NCBI GenBank assembly: GCA_027579435.1
Contig: JANBPK010000836.1
Location: 1-55,277 of the forward strand
Origin: Candolleomyces eurysporus
Taxonomy: Eukaryota; Basidiomycota; Agaricomycetes; Agaricales; Psathyrellaceae
Length of the DNA stretch: 55,277 nt
Direction of reading: 5' to 3'
Shown here: positions 23,618 through 34,843 of the stretch, one piece after another
How positions within the stretch are numbered: the stretch's first letter is position 1
Layout: every line of letters starts with the position of its first letter
The notes under the pieces: generated by a model
What the model saw: the letters and a program-made list of their open reading frames with translations, nothing else
Told to the model about the DNA's origin: nothing
Databases searched by the model: none
Translations under genes and position numbers: made by a program

Positions 23618-24463
23618 ATGCCACCGACACGTCGAAGCCAAACGCTGTCGGCGCACAGGCTTCTCGACCCAAAACAGCGCGCAAGGTCTTCAATGTCGCG
23701 GTCCGTCAGTCTCTGTGACAGCTTGACGTCCCGAGACGCAGACGGGTCGTCGGCGTCCGATCTTACGGACCTCATCGACTGCTATATTTTCCAGGTGCCA
23801 GAGTCTGTCTCGGTCGCGTCAAAACCGAAACAAAAGACCTCTGGGCCTGCAGAAAAATGCTCTTTGTCTTTCGTCAAGATTAATGGCATCGTTCTTAAAC
23901 CGACCAAGGTTTTCGACGCGTTTTGGTACTGGGTGGCGGAACGTAAAGCGATGGATGACAGGCGCCGGGCAGGTGAGGCGTCACCGTGCGTATAGTTTAA
24001 TATTCGTTTCGGTTTTAGCGTCAGCGCTTAACCCTCTTGCCATACTAGGTGGACAGACGACCCCATTCTCCAGAAATATTATTTCTGCTGTCCATATCGC
24101 GTCCTGGATAGGGTCACGCAATATATTATCACCGAAGTAATACAAAAAGGTTCCCAAGATCCCAAAGAAGTTGTTTTCCGCGTTCTGCTCTTCAACACTT
24201 TTACCAAAATCGAAACCTGGGAAGCGCTCGTTGCCAAACTCGGCCCCCTAAAATGGTCCACCTATTCGCGCGAAAAGTATCAAGCTGTGCTCTTGGCATT
24301 GATAAGATATACGGTTGTACTTCTCCTCCTCCTCCTCCTCCTCCTCCTCCTCCTTCTCCTCCTCATCTGCTCATCAACGAGCTTTAGCCTCCTTTGCTCC
24401 AAATTCTATTCATGCATCAGGATCAACGTTGACAATGTGCGCACGGTCCCTTTGATTACATAA
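23618..24463 (+). pseudogene. 5-hmdU DNA kinase / thymine-hypermodification helical domain protein, 3'-truncated
   Basis: The ATG at 23618 opens exon 1 (23618-23985). An intron at 23986-24048 (GTGCGT...CTAG, with CTTAACC as branch) joins exon 2. The spliced frame reads VFDAFWYWVAERKAMDD, then WTDDPILQKYYFCCPYR, VLDRVTQYIITEVI, EVVFRVLLFNTFTKIETWEAL and WSTYSREKYQAVL. This is the signature of the helical domain of 5-hydroxymethyl-dU DNA kinases, earlier called alpha-glutamyl/putrescinyl-thymine pyrophosphorylases. The family is known from phages, bacteria and fungi, where it acts in or near thymine hypermodification. Homologues continue well beyond this point. Here, after about residue 210, the frame runs into a (CTC)n microsatellite coding poly-Leu and stops at 24463. 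I infer a truncated copy. Exon 1 residues 1-80 are Ser/Arg-rich and probably disordered. A spliced continuation elsewhere was looked for and not found. Confidence 0.65.
24320..24373 (+). repeat. (CTC)n microsatellite
   Basis: About 15 CTC/CTT triplets in a row break the conserved domain of the preceding gene. Read in frame they give a leucine run. Confidence 0.9.
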
Positions 24464-24514
24464 GGCAGTAGGTAACAGTGAATCATCGATCCCTACAACC
24501 TTCGACTCGCTCCC

Positions 24515-25998
24515 TCACTCATCGTCCTCGACAATGAATTCTTGACTTGTGGAACCATCGTTCACCCTCTTGGAACGTTTCTGAGCGGTTCCACTGGCGT
24601 CATCCTCGCCGCCATCATCCTCAATCAACTTCCGTTTACGCGGACCCCGCTTTGCTCCCTTGTCGCTGCGAACTTTGCGCTCCTTCCGAGGTTTCTTTGA
24701 AGCCTCAACTTGTTGGGCCTCGCGCTGCGCCAGCTTAATCCAGCAGCACTCGCCATTCTTCAAGCCATCGTGAAGTGCAGTAATGTCACCGACTGCCCCG
24801 ATGCTGGATGGTGCTGCAAATTTGACGCCGGCTGGCCAACCACGAAGCTCGACCTTGTAGCGCACACGAATAAGGGTATCGTAGTTTGCATAATTCATTG
24901 AGATAGCCCGCTGACCGGTAATGTTTTCTAGGTTCACTCGAGTTAGCAAACAGCTCCTCGCTTGGAGAATGCAAGTGACTTACGCAGGCCCTCAATAATC
25001 ATCGTGCTGCACTCAGATTGAAGCTTTTGGACTGTTGTCTTCTGCCTCTTTGCTGGTAATAATATATCTCAACGGTGAGTAGGTGATCATATGCACTGAT
25101 TTCACTGACCTCCAACCGTGCATGACCACAGTTCAAATTTCTGACCGAATTCTGCGGCGGTCATGCCCAACACATCGTGAAAGAATGCATGGGCCTCACC
25201 CGAGCTGGCCCACATTGGTACGATTGTGTCATTGACATGACCCCTCGTAACGAACAAAAGTGCTCGGGCTCCAGTACGCTCATGTAAGTTCAGAATCTTT
25301 ATTTTAAGTCAGTAGCATCACGACTTATATGTCACTTCACATACCTCTTCGTGCATGGCGCTTCCGACCGCAGTCACGTCACTCGCTGCCGCCTTGTTAT
25401 TGGCCCGGGCTCCGCAATTCTTCAATTTGCGATGTTCAAGTAGCTCTTCGAGTAGTTCAGCTTCTTTGTCTGAGTCGAGATCTTGGAGCTCTTCATCCTC
25501 GTCGAGAGCTTCTTGTATCTCTTCTCGGGTATATCGTTGACCCTCTAATAAACCTGCGTTGCCGAAATTAAGCAAGCTATGCAACGCGTGAACGGTATGT
25601 GATATTCACCTTTGTTCATTTCCTTGGCTTTGTAGTGAAATTTCGCGTTCTTCAGGCTAGGTGCTCGCCTTTTTCGGTAGGTTGAATCCTTTAAGACGAG
25701 GTGCTTGATGTATGTGACCTTGCGATGGTGGGTAATAGCGAGCTCCTCTATCTTTGCCTCCTGCTGCTCCAGGAATGCATTTANTATCCCCTCCCAGTGC
25801 CTCGGCTTTAGTCTGCCGGTGTTTTCGAGCAAGTTCGAGAGATGCTTTCTCAGCTGCGCTCTTCTTCTGGGTTGGGCGCTGTCGAGGGGGTATGATTTCT
25901 TTGAGAGGATTTCGGCGGGCATGACTTGCGGTAAAATCCGCTATGTTGGCCTGTGGCTGGGCAGCGGTGGGGGGAATATTTTCCTTCTCAGTAGCCAT
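24515..25998 (-). CDS. Transposon-associated Agaricomycete family protein of unknown function
   Basis: Five exons are supported by phase and by continuous text: 25610-25998, 25345-25553, 25110-25296, 24984-25052 and 24515-24927. The introns are 48-57 bp. With the N at 25784 removed the product is about 421 aa. The middle exon encodes RALLFVTRGHVNDTIVPMWA and AHAFFHDVLG. The last exon encodes AISMNYANYDTLIRVRYKV, ELRGWPAGVKFAAPSSIG and a Lys/Arg-rich tail (SKKPRKERKVR, GPRKRKLIEDDGGEDD) that looks like a nuclear signal. I recognise this as a very large family in mushroom genomes, often near transposable elements. Its biochemical role is not known to me. It converges on the truncated base-modification-type gene, with 51 bp between stop codons. 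Confidence 0.75.
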
Positions 25999-26218
25999 TG
26001 GGCAGCTGGTGGTAACGATGGGTGTGAGGCTGGCGTATTCTCTACCGTCCAAAACAAACAACAGGTTTGTTGATTTTTTTATGTGTTTTAGTTTTCGCGT
26101 ATTTATTCGCGGACTTTGGAGTCATTTTCGTTCCAGTAAAAAAGCCTGAGCGCCACAAACAATTTGGTTTGATTCTCTTCCTGACCCCCCCATCAATTGA
26201 CGGTCTGTCTCGCTATCC

Positions 26219-27494
26219 AGTGAGTTTTTTGCCCGCCTCTCTGTCTCTCTTACTGACCAATATTCATAGTGGTGGCGAAGCATACAAAGCCGACTCTCCC
26301 GTTGCCGGAGACCAAACAGAAAAACATTTACGTTGTGTACAATGGCCGTGAAATAGGCATATTCTTGACATGGTGCGGTCTCTCGCTGATTTTTCCTTAT
26401 GCTACTGATTTTATTGCGTATGCTTTAGGCCAGAGGCACAAGCTCAGATCACAGGTTACCCCGGGAACTCGTATGAGGGCTTTACTCACGCTGAGAATGC
26501 CTGTGTGATGTGGGCTTGGGTGTTGGAAAACGAGGCCTGGGGTGAAGTATGCACAGGTTCCCGCCCGTCAGACAAGGTAGGTCGCTGGTCCACCTACCAG
26601 GTAATCTGTACTGATATAGCTCCGGTGCTAGCAAATATCTGAGTACAGGGCGAAGGAACAAGAGCGCGGCTTTGGTGGAGTGCCGGGGTTTAGCCATCCC
26701 ACTTCCCAGCTAGCATCTCAAGTGCCTGTCACTTTGCCCTCTCCAGCGCTGGAGTCAGGCCCATCCAAGGTATGAGTTTCAGATGTTGTGTTCATCATTT
26801 TTATTGATAGAATCGCCAGCGTAAGGGGAAGCAGGCAGTCCGTGGGCCCACCATCCCCGGAGTTTCCGGTTTGAAGGCACGTCCTCCAGGCTCAAGGAAG
26901 CAGTACGTTTGCTGTTCTCTGTCACACGTATACTCTGACCCTGACTGTTGACCCTAAAGCATCCATCCTGTGCCTGCTCATAGCGACACATTTTCAACAC
27001 CGCCATCAACGCCGACGCCACTGCCCCTTGGTCAACAGGGCAGTTCCCCTGTTGTCATTTCATGCGACACGACGCCAGAGGCCCCACTGTCACCTTCCTT
27101 ACCTCGTCGTTTCTCTGGGCTTCAGCTGTATGTAACCTACTCCTCGCTTTTGCTTGTCCGCTAAATCTCTCCAAGTCATTCCAGTCCTTTGCCTAATCGG
27201 AATGCTGGCCGACAGGTTCAATCCAAGAGTCCTGTCGTTGTTGCGGAATCGTCGAGACAGGCACGCGCTAACCACGAGATGAGCGACCAGCTTTGGCACG
27301 TTGTCATTTGTGGAGTGGCGCCAGGTGTCTATTTTGGCGAACATGCCGCCAAACTGGCAATGGGTGATATCGGGAATGCAGAGCAGTGGAAGAGGACGTT
27401 TAGAGACGATGCAAATGCTCTTTTCGTTGAAGCGTACATGAATGGAAAAATCCGCCGTCTCTCTGCAACGACCGGCGAAGTTCTTGATGGCTGA
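26219..27494 (+). CDS. Protein with two RNase H1 N-terminal (viroplasmin-like) domains
   Basis: Coding exons are 26219 (one base), 26270-26372, 26429-26576, 26632-26769, 26811-26902, 26960-27127 and 27185-27494, giving 319 aa with all phases consistent. Domain 1 spans the second intron: KNIYVVYNGREIGIFLTW joins PEAQAQITGYPGNSYEGF and then HAENACVMW. This matches the RNase H1 N-terminal domain, a small RNA:DNA-hybrid-binding fold also found in plant pararetroviral viroplasmin. Near the C-terminus a second, more diverged unit reads WHVVICGVAPGVYFGE...FVEAYMNGK. The linker is Pro/Ser-rich. There is no RNase H catalytic domain. Upstream of the first domain an in-frame stop lies at 26198-26200. 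The only ATG in frame is made by splicing A (26219) to TG (26270) across intron 26220-26269. Function is unknown; such genes are abundant in mushrooms. Confidence 0.7.
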
Positions 27495-28555
27495 TGGTCC
27501 TGTGTTATCGTATCTCTATGTCTTGTATACCCTTACTCGTAACAATGATTTCTTTGCTGCTACTGTGAATTAATGTTGCCCCCGTTGAGCGAGTAGAAAG
27601 CTGAGATTAAAGGATGAATGACCATCTTCCCGAGAGTCTCCGCTGAAATGCGGTCAAGACCTTGACATGCACCATTTCACAATCCTTATGCTTGATTCTC
27701 TTTGACCGTCAACATTGTCTTCAGTTTATGTTTGAAAGGAGGAATAGTAGGACTTAGAATACTAAATGTATGTTTAGAAAGAATTATTTTGGCCCACTCA
27801 GACTTGTCGTTTGTATTTGTAACAAGGACAAACCCGTAAAGCGAGCCAAATATGCATGTAGAGCCGATGAACACAATTCCCAGATGTTCAATTACTCATT
27901 TCTGCAAAACTCTACTCCTATGCCGCAATACTAATTGCTGGAAGTCAGTTATTAATACCTATTTATACTAGCTACAACACTCAGGCAAAAATGAATGTAC
28001 TTATACTGCGCTCGGATGCCAACTGGCAATAATTTGAGTGCAAGGATAGAGCAGTTCTTTACGACTTACGATCTAAGACCTCTAATATGTGCCAGTGACC
28101 CAAAGTTCTCCATGGTGCCTTTGGTTCAACGAGTGAGACACTTTATTAAACAGTTCTCTTAACTCCTTTGATGCCCTCTGTGCACCTAAGTCGTCAAACT
28201 CACAACGCTCATTTGACTCAAGTTTCGAGTGGTTATTTTACGCTTTCAATGTCAATGGTTGTCACAATGATGCCTGTCCATGTGTTGGACGAGTCTGAGG
28301 CAATTTGTATCTGTATGATGGTACAACCATTTGTACACGGCTATGTAGCACTTTGAAATAGAGCACAGTCCATCTGTAGGAGTACAGCTGTAGCAGTTGT
28401 ACATTAGCGCGCAATGCGAACTGCATGGGCGTCAGTTGGAAGTCCAACCGATTAGATTAGATCAGCCATGATGATTGGCGTAACCATGGCAGGTGATCTG
28501 TGTCAAGTCGGCGTTGGCAGTGGAACATCGACCCCTTCCCCTCATCTCATCGATA
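27495..28555. other. Intergenic between the RNase H1-N gene and the KDZ transposase
   Basis: No coding region supported. If the KDZ transposon is intact, its left terminal repeat should lie here, but I could not match an inverted partner by eye. Confidence 0.4.
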
Positions 28556-31500
28556 ATGGTGCTCTCCAAACCAAAGCCAGCTACATCAAAGAAAATCCGA
28601 GGGTCTTTAGGTTCTTCAAGCACAATTAGTGCGGTGCAGAGGAAGATTACAAAGCCAATCCACATCCGCAAAGCTGAGGCCCAAGAGCGCCATGAAGCAG
28701 CAGGTACGCAGCCTGCAGCTTGCTTTGTTGTCATTGTGGACAAGCTTGAACTGATGCTGACCTTATCGAAAGAGAAAAGGAATCGACATCTTGATGTTCC
28801 AGATGACAGTGTCATCACCCAGCTACCAACTTCACAATCAGACCTCCAGAATCACGATATCGACCTGCGCGAGATCCTAGACGGGACCATCCCCCTTGAT
28901 ATCAGCTATGCGGGCGGAGAGTATGAGATTATGCAAAATTTCAATCAGGGTAGTACACCAAGGTATGTACTGCACAAAATCTCCGGCTTGCAGAATTGCT
29001 CACCAGTTCTTTCCAAGTACTAGACCAGCGGAGACACGAACTCGGAGGGATAGGATTGAGCTTCAGAACCAAGGGTTTGAAGATCAGATTCCCGATCTTG
29101 TGAATGCCTATATGCTGTGGAGATCGAAGCTCGGTCAAGCAAGCCTTGAAAAGGCTGGCCCCGTGGCAGAGAATAAAGAGGCCGCCTCAAGCCGCCGTTT
29201 AATCCAGGTTCTTGACATTTATGGTGCGTATTTGCTTTCTCTATTCTGGATTGCATAACTGAGAAATGGCAGACCAGTATCATTTCGAGTACTCCCTTCT
29301 TTCATGTGACGCAAGCATTGCTGCAGCAGTCGTCCGTCAAGGTCTTGTACCCTGTGCTCCATTCAATCCATCGTTTTCAATCACGATACGGGCACTTGAA
29401 ACGTACCGCCTGATCCAACTTCGGTCACCCTCACTCTCAATCGAAGCGTTCGTGAAATCTCTCTGTGATCTGAATGGTGCTTCTTACCGCAAAGGTCTCC
29501 GAGAGTTTTTCTCCTCAGGATTTGATCTCTACCTTCGGCTACGTGAAGAGGTTCAAAAGAAGGTTGAAAATGCACTGGGGCGTGATGTTCAGAACTGGCG
29601 TAGGAGAAATGCGTGTGCTGGGTGCACGTATAAGCTCAAGAATGAGGTTGCCCTGCGTTTCGGGATGCTGGTAACATTTGATGGAAATGACTCGCTCAAG
29701 CGTGTTGCACGCCAAGCAGAGCTCTCGGACACGCTTTCCAATAGTGAAGAAATGCCTGCCCACCATTCCATTGAACGTGGCGACCATCGTCGTGTGTATG
29801 GAGACTTTTACCTGTCGCGGGAAGCTGTGGATCGATGGGACCGAAGAGCGACCAGTGTCCCAAGTGGATCCACGTTGCCAACCAGTGCTGGAGATCTAAA
29901 CAATGAGCCTATTGAGGCTGATGAAGACGAGACCCCTTGTGCTGGACGTTGGCAAAATATGAATAACGAGGTCACAGCCAGAATGTGGGGGATTTTCGAT
30001 GAAACTGGAGTGTTTTTGGCACTCTGTCGTCATGGGTTTGTGCTGGTGATCGCGGATATGATTAAAAGTGGCGAGTTGTACGTCCTTGCTTCAATTGAGA
30101 ATTTCAGAGCTGACATTGATATTTCAGGTCAAAATATCCATTAGCTGTTGTAGAGGCTTTGCTAGATGCGTATGGAAACGACATTGGCGGCGGCTATGAT
30201 ATTGGGTGCAAATTCCACACCACGTTGGCACAAAGCAAGCTAGGACCACGTGCTCAACAACTCAATTACCGATCCTTAGTTGGCGCCTTTCACGGACATG
30301 CCCACAACCGTCTCTGCCAGCTCTCAAATCTAGCAACATACGTCAAAGGGATGGGCCTGGAAGATCTCGAAGGATGCGAGAGATTCTTCTCCAAATCAAA
30401 TCTCCTTGCCAACCTTGTTCGTCATGCCTCTGTATTTCATCGCCAGCAACGAATTGTTGAATATCTTCGACACATGAACGCTGTTGAAACAGAGCAGAAT
30501 TTGAGTGAGTCGTCCATTTTCCCATCCAAACAATGTATTCATACCAAAGAAATTCCTAGGCAAATTCATCTGCGACAACTATAAGCAAGCACTCGCTATC
30601 ATGGCTACGGAGTCCCATCTCAAGGTTGCCATGGCTGCGCAAGGGATCAGTGACACAAATATATTTGAATTATGGCTTGACGAGGAACGAGAATACCTCA
30701 AAAGTCTGAAGAAAGAACCAACTGGTGAAGTCTGGCAAATGGACTACTACCAAATGCTCGTCAATCTTGCTGACTGCGAGTAAGCACTACCTCTCCATCT
30801 CCATCCATTTGATTCTGACTCGGAGCAACAGGGAAAAGCTCAGGATTGTCCAGACCACTTTCATCTCATATAATCCATTACAGAAGAATGGGAAAGGGAA
30901 GGGAAAGCGGAGTGTATCCCACGAAACCCAGCTTCGACATGCAATAGAACGACGGGACAAGGTTCTGGCAGCAGTTCAGCAATTCGAAGTTGATTTCGAG
31001 ATCTCAGCACGCTGGGCGCCGGAATCTCAGGAGTGGCAGACTGCACGGGACTTGACCAGCCGTAGGCGCTATCAGCGCTGTCTGGACGAGCTTGAGTCTC
31101 TTGTGGTTTCGCGCATATTTGAGCTTACCAAAATGAACATGTCTCGCACTGGTACGTCATACAATATTGATAGTATTGAGCACTCATTGAGATCATTGTT
31201 CCGAAGGGTACAAGCTGCGTAAACATATCTCCAAGGCACTCCAGGCACGATCGCAGGCGATACGTACCGCTCTTGATCGATATAATGATGCCGCATCGAA
31301 GATGGTTCCCCCACGTCAACAACTCACCTGGGATCAGGTAATCGAATACGCTTTTCTTGCAGACTTTGACCTGCTTCGGGACTCCAGACAGAACGTGCGA
31401 TCAAAGCCATGGGCACAACCACAATCCCGACTACTCATGGACCAATATTTCAAAATTCAACGAGCACGAGAGGAAATCCAACGCCTTAACATTGAAATCA

Positions 31501-31922
31501 AACGCATTGTCACTCACATCCAGGACGAAGAAAATTTTTTGCGGGCTGCCGAGGAGGAGATTGCTGTGAAGGACACAATTCTTGCTTTTCATGTTGGGCG
31601 CTATCGTGAGGAACGAACCCGATTTTCATCACTGCACCTTCGGCGCTTTTCGGCACTGATGAATTTGCCTGGGTTTACGGGCAACGTCACTCCCGGTCAA
31701 AGCATCGACCAATCTCTTCACCGCTTTGCCTCGACCGAGATAGGATCCACAAGTCCGGCTGCTATGGATATAGATTCAACCCCGCATAGTCCACCAGTGA
31801 TGTCTACAAAAGCGGTGCAACATTCACCTTGTGATGAAGACCGGGATTCAGATTTCGAGGATGTTGACGAGGAGGAGGAACTGGCTGAAAGGTTCAACCT
31901 CTTGAATGTTCTGAATCAATGA
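28556..31922 (+). CDS. KDZ-superfamily transposase with CxC1-type N-terminus, 1014 aa, apparently intact
   Basis: Seven exons join in phase: 28556-28962, 29024-29223, 29273-30077, 30128-30504, 30560-30779, 30832-31151 and 31207-31922. They total 1015 codons with no internal stop. KDZ (Kyakuja-Dileera-Zisupton) transposases have an RNase H-like fold and move class II elements in fungi and animals. The CxC1-type region covers about residues 203-330 (YHFEYSLLSCD, VVRQGLVPCAPFNPSF, RNACAGCTYKL). Catalytic-core signatures follow: LVTFDGNDSLKR (Asp about 339), MWGIFDETGVF, CRHGFVLVIADMIKSGEL, GGGYDIGCKF (Asp about 495), GAFHGHAHNRLC and GLEDLEGCERFFSKSN (acidic residues about 549-555). The C-terminal third is helical and charged, ending in an acidic tail. 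The start ATG at 28556 is the first good one after an upstream stretch without ATG in frame. Completeness suggests recent activity. Confidence 0.9.
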
Positions 31923-32554
31923 TAAAAAGTCTGTATTCGTCTACATAGCAGCACATCTTTACCTGTTGCGAGACCATGAAAGGTGACTGAATATGATGGG
32001 GGAGGGGGCTCGGGAAAGATATTGGAACCTACTTTGCTTTGACATCCCCAGCATCTTACATATCACCGTCTGTGAGCACCGCTGACAACGACAAGCACTG
32101 CCGCGCCAGTGTTGATGAACGTCGGGAACGTTCACCCATGGTGATGGCGGTAGGCGGCTGGACCCTGGTGATAGGCAGGTCGTACCAACGTCACCGTGCC
32201 TGAGTGCTAATTAATCACGTGAGGCTGGTAGTGACCGGAGGGGCGGGAGTCGGTGTATGGCGGGAGGGAGGGACGATGACCAGGAGGGTCGGTGGCAATG
32301 ACATCCGGGATCAGTCGGGGTAACGATGAGCGCGCACTGTTGATCGACATTGACAGTGACAATCAGTGGTGATGGGCGCCGACGGGCGCTGATGGTGACG
32401 GGAACCTCCCGCCCTCTCAATCCTCAGAAAAGAAGTCAACAATAACCAACATTTATTGGGACATGGTAAGAACCGCCAAAAAGACGCCTAACTAGCCCCG
32501 GTGATTGAACGTATAGCCCCGCCTAATTAGGCTACTTATTCGGGTAGGCCAGGT
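31923..32554. other. Intergenic, right flank of the KDZ gene
   Basis: GGTGA/CGGTGA-rich sequence without coding. It ends where the tandem receptor array begins. Confidence 0.45.
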
Positions 32555-34843
32555 GGTCGATGCAATCATTTGCTCCTGTTTGAACCCGTATTTGATGGCC
32601 TGCGCCAATGAAATCCTTGACGGTGACAAGACTTCGTACTCTCTCGGACGACCGTTCCATTTCTATTATCTCAGCACCACAAAGTTCGAACGCTCATATA
32701 TCATAAATGGCGAACGGACTGTGCGTCTATCAAGCGTCTCTCTGCAGAGAGATCGAGAACCCCACGTATTAACACTGCAATCCCCCCCNGCGGTCCACAA
32801 TCGCAGCGCACACTGCCAAACGCGAAGACTATCGCTGGCAACGCGCGCAGGAGAAGGAATGTCGAAAGAAGCTGACGCCGGATCTCGCCCGGGTTTGAAC
32901 CTCAAGCTGTGTTGGTTCCTTTGCCCAAATACTCGAAGAGCGTGGATAGCGGGCTAAGCCCCACAGGAGGGGCGGGAGGAAGTAGTGGAGGAGAAGAGGG
33001 CACCAGGATCTCGTTAGGTGGTGGAGTAGAGGGCCTAGCTGCTTTGGACGCTACGAAATCTCCGCCCTCACAAGCCTTTTCGCCGTTGCTTCTGCCGCCC
33101 GTCAACCAGATGCTTGAAAAATTTTCGTGTCAAAGTCGAGTTTTTGCTCTGGTTTCCTCAATCAAGCATTTTCGACATCACCTGCACCGAATACGATTCC
33201 ATGAAGTTCCTCTTCGCATGCTGAGCTTGTCGATCGCAACTTGGCATGACGGCACGACAGTAGACGTGCAAACGTCCAAGAAGTCGCGACGGGGCATCCC
33301 TATAGCACGGGCCTAGCAGCCTGTCCAAGGACATTCTAACGATCGCCCTCAAGCACCACCAACCAGAGGAGAATGAGGAGATGGTCGTTCGGAGGTTTGG
33401 TTTGCCCAACCCGAGAAGCTACCACGACCCATAGGATCCATGGTCATGACTCACCAACGACATTTTACCTTTCCTTCGAACTCGGCCACGTAGGCCTACC
33501 ACTCTGGTTTCAACAACGGGGAGCATGGGATTGATATCGAGCGCGGCTGGTATGTTCATGAATTCATTTCACTCACGCACCTACTGAACATACACTTGCA
33601 GTGGTGGGATGGCCCCTATGGCGTGGCCTGGATTTCTTTGCCAGATGGTCCCCCGTCCAGCATCATTACCGAAAACTCCAGTCCCGGTCAATGCTGTTCC
33701 CAACATCGACTGCGTCACTCCGGACACGCAAATTGAATCATCCTCGTCAAAATTAAAGCACACATTACCACTCAGCGCGAGTACGGTAACCTCTTTCTGG
33801 GGATAGCTTCCCCTCCTCGAGGGTCCGGTCCTCCGCTACCCTCACACCGCTATCAAGCCACCACCGCCATCACCGTTGATCTCATTTCAACTACCTGTGG
33901 GTTGCCCTCCCTACACCACCTGTTCCCACTCGACCGACCGACACCTCCGCAGATTAGCGTCGCCGTCGTCGTTGATCCAAGGAACAAAAAGGAGATTGAT
34001 GATCCTCGAGGGGCTCGCTGCCAATCCCGCCGAGAGGCCCCTGCAGTAAAGCTTGGGTAACCGGCCTGCGAAGGTCACAGTGCGTTGTGCCGGCGGGGTC
34101 GGGGTTGATGACGATGAAGTCGACGGCAACTCCCTCAACCTCATCTGTGAGCGCCGAGGGCAACCAATGCGTGTTTTTGATTGGTTGATTCCACAACCGT
34201 CCACGCTCAACCGCCTTTCTCACTCGGAACATCCGTCAGGTTCGAGCTCAGGCTCCATCTTAGCCTTGCCAGAAGCCCGATCAACTGCTGATCTGACTTT
34301 AACGACAACGACTGCGACTGCGAGTTCAAGAAAGCCACGAGCGGACGTATCCCGCCTTTTGATCAAACGACCGCAGCGGGGTCTGGTGTGTGGAGAGAGA
34401 CTACGTTTCTCCCTGGAAATTTAGGCAGTGTTCTGTTCCGATCCAGGAGCTCGCGGATTCGAGGAAGGTTATACATTTGGTTTCTGTCGTCGCCGTCGCG
34501 CACTCCGATTCGTCTACTGAGATGACCCTTATCTTTATTTCTGGAGTATCACGGTCGTCGTGTTTAGAAGGTATTTCGTTGTACACTGCTGTTCTCTACC
34601 TATGTCAGTTATTGACAGAAATTCCTTGTCGACGTGTTGTCGTCCCTTATCTCGAAGCGAGATAGAGTGGTCTAGGTCAGATCGTCGACCGGATAGATAT
34701 CGTTGATTTTACCAAAATTGAGCTGGTCGGAAGGTACTTCAACACTCGCTGGGTCTAGTGGCACTGCACTCTGGCTTGGTCATAAGGGCAAGATTTAGTA
34801 AATATTACAGCTCAGAATATACTTCTACAAGGGGGTGATCGAG

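Noticed and set aside
24320..24463. Poly-Leu and following residues as a transmembrane tail of the base-modification-type gene
   Set aside because: It is a (CTC)n microsatellite read in frame; the conserved domain should continue with other sequence.
29266..29272. ATG at 29266 as start of the transposase
   Set aside because: It lies inside an intron (29224-29272). Upstream exons splice in phase and encode continuous protein back to 28556.
23000..32500. A TET/JBP dioxygenase near the KDZ transposase
   Set aside because: I looked for an HxD...H dioxygenase pattern in the predicted genes and found none.
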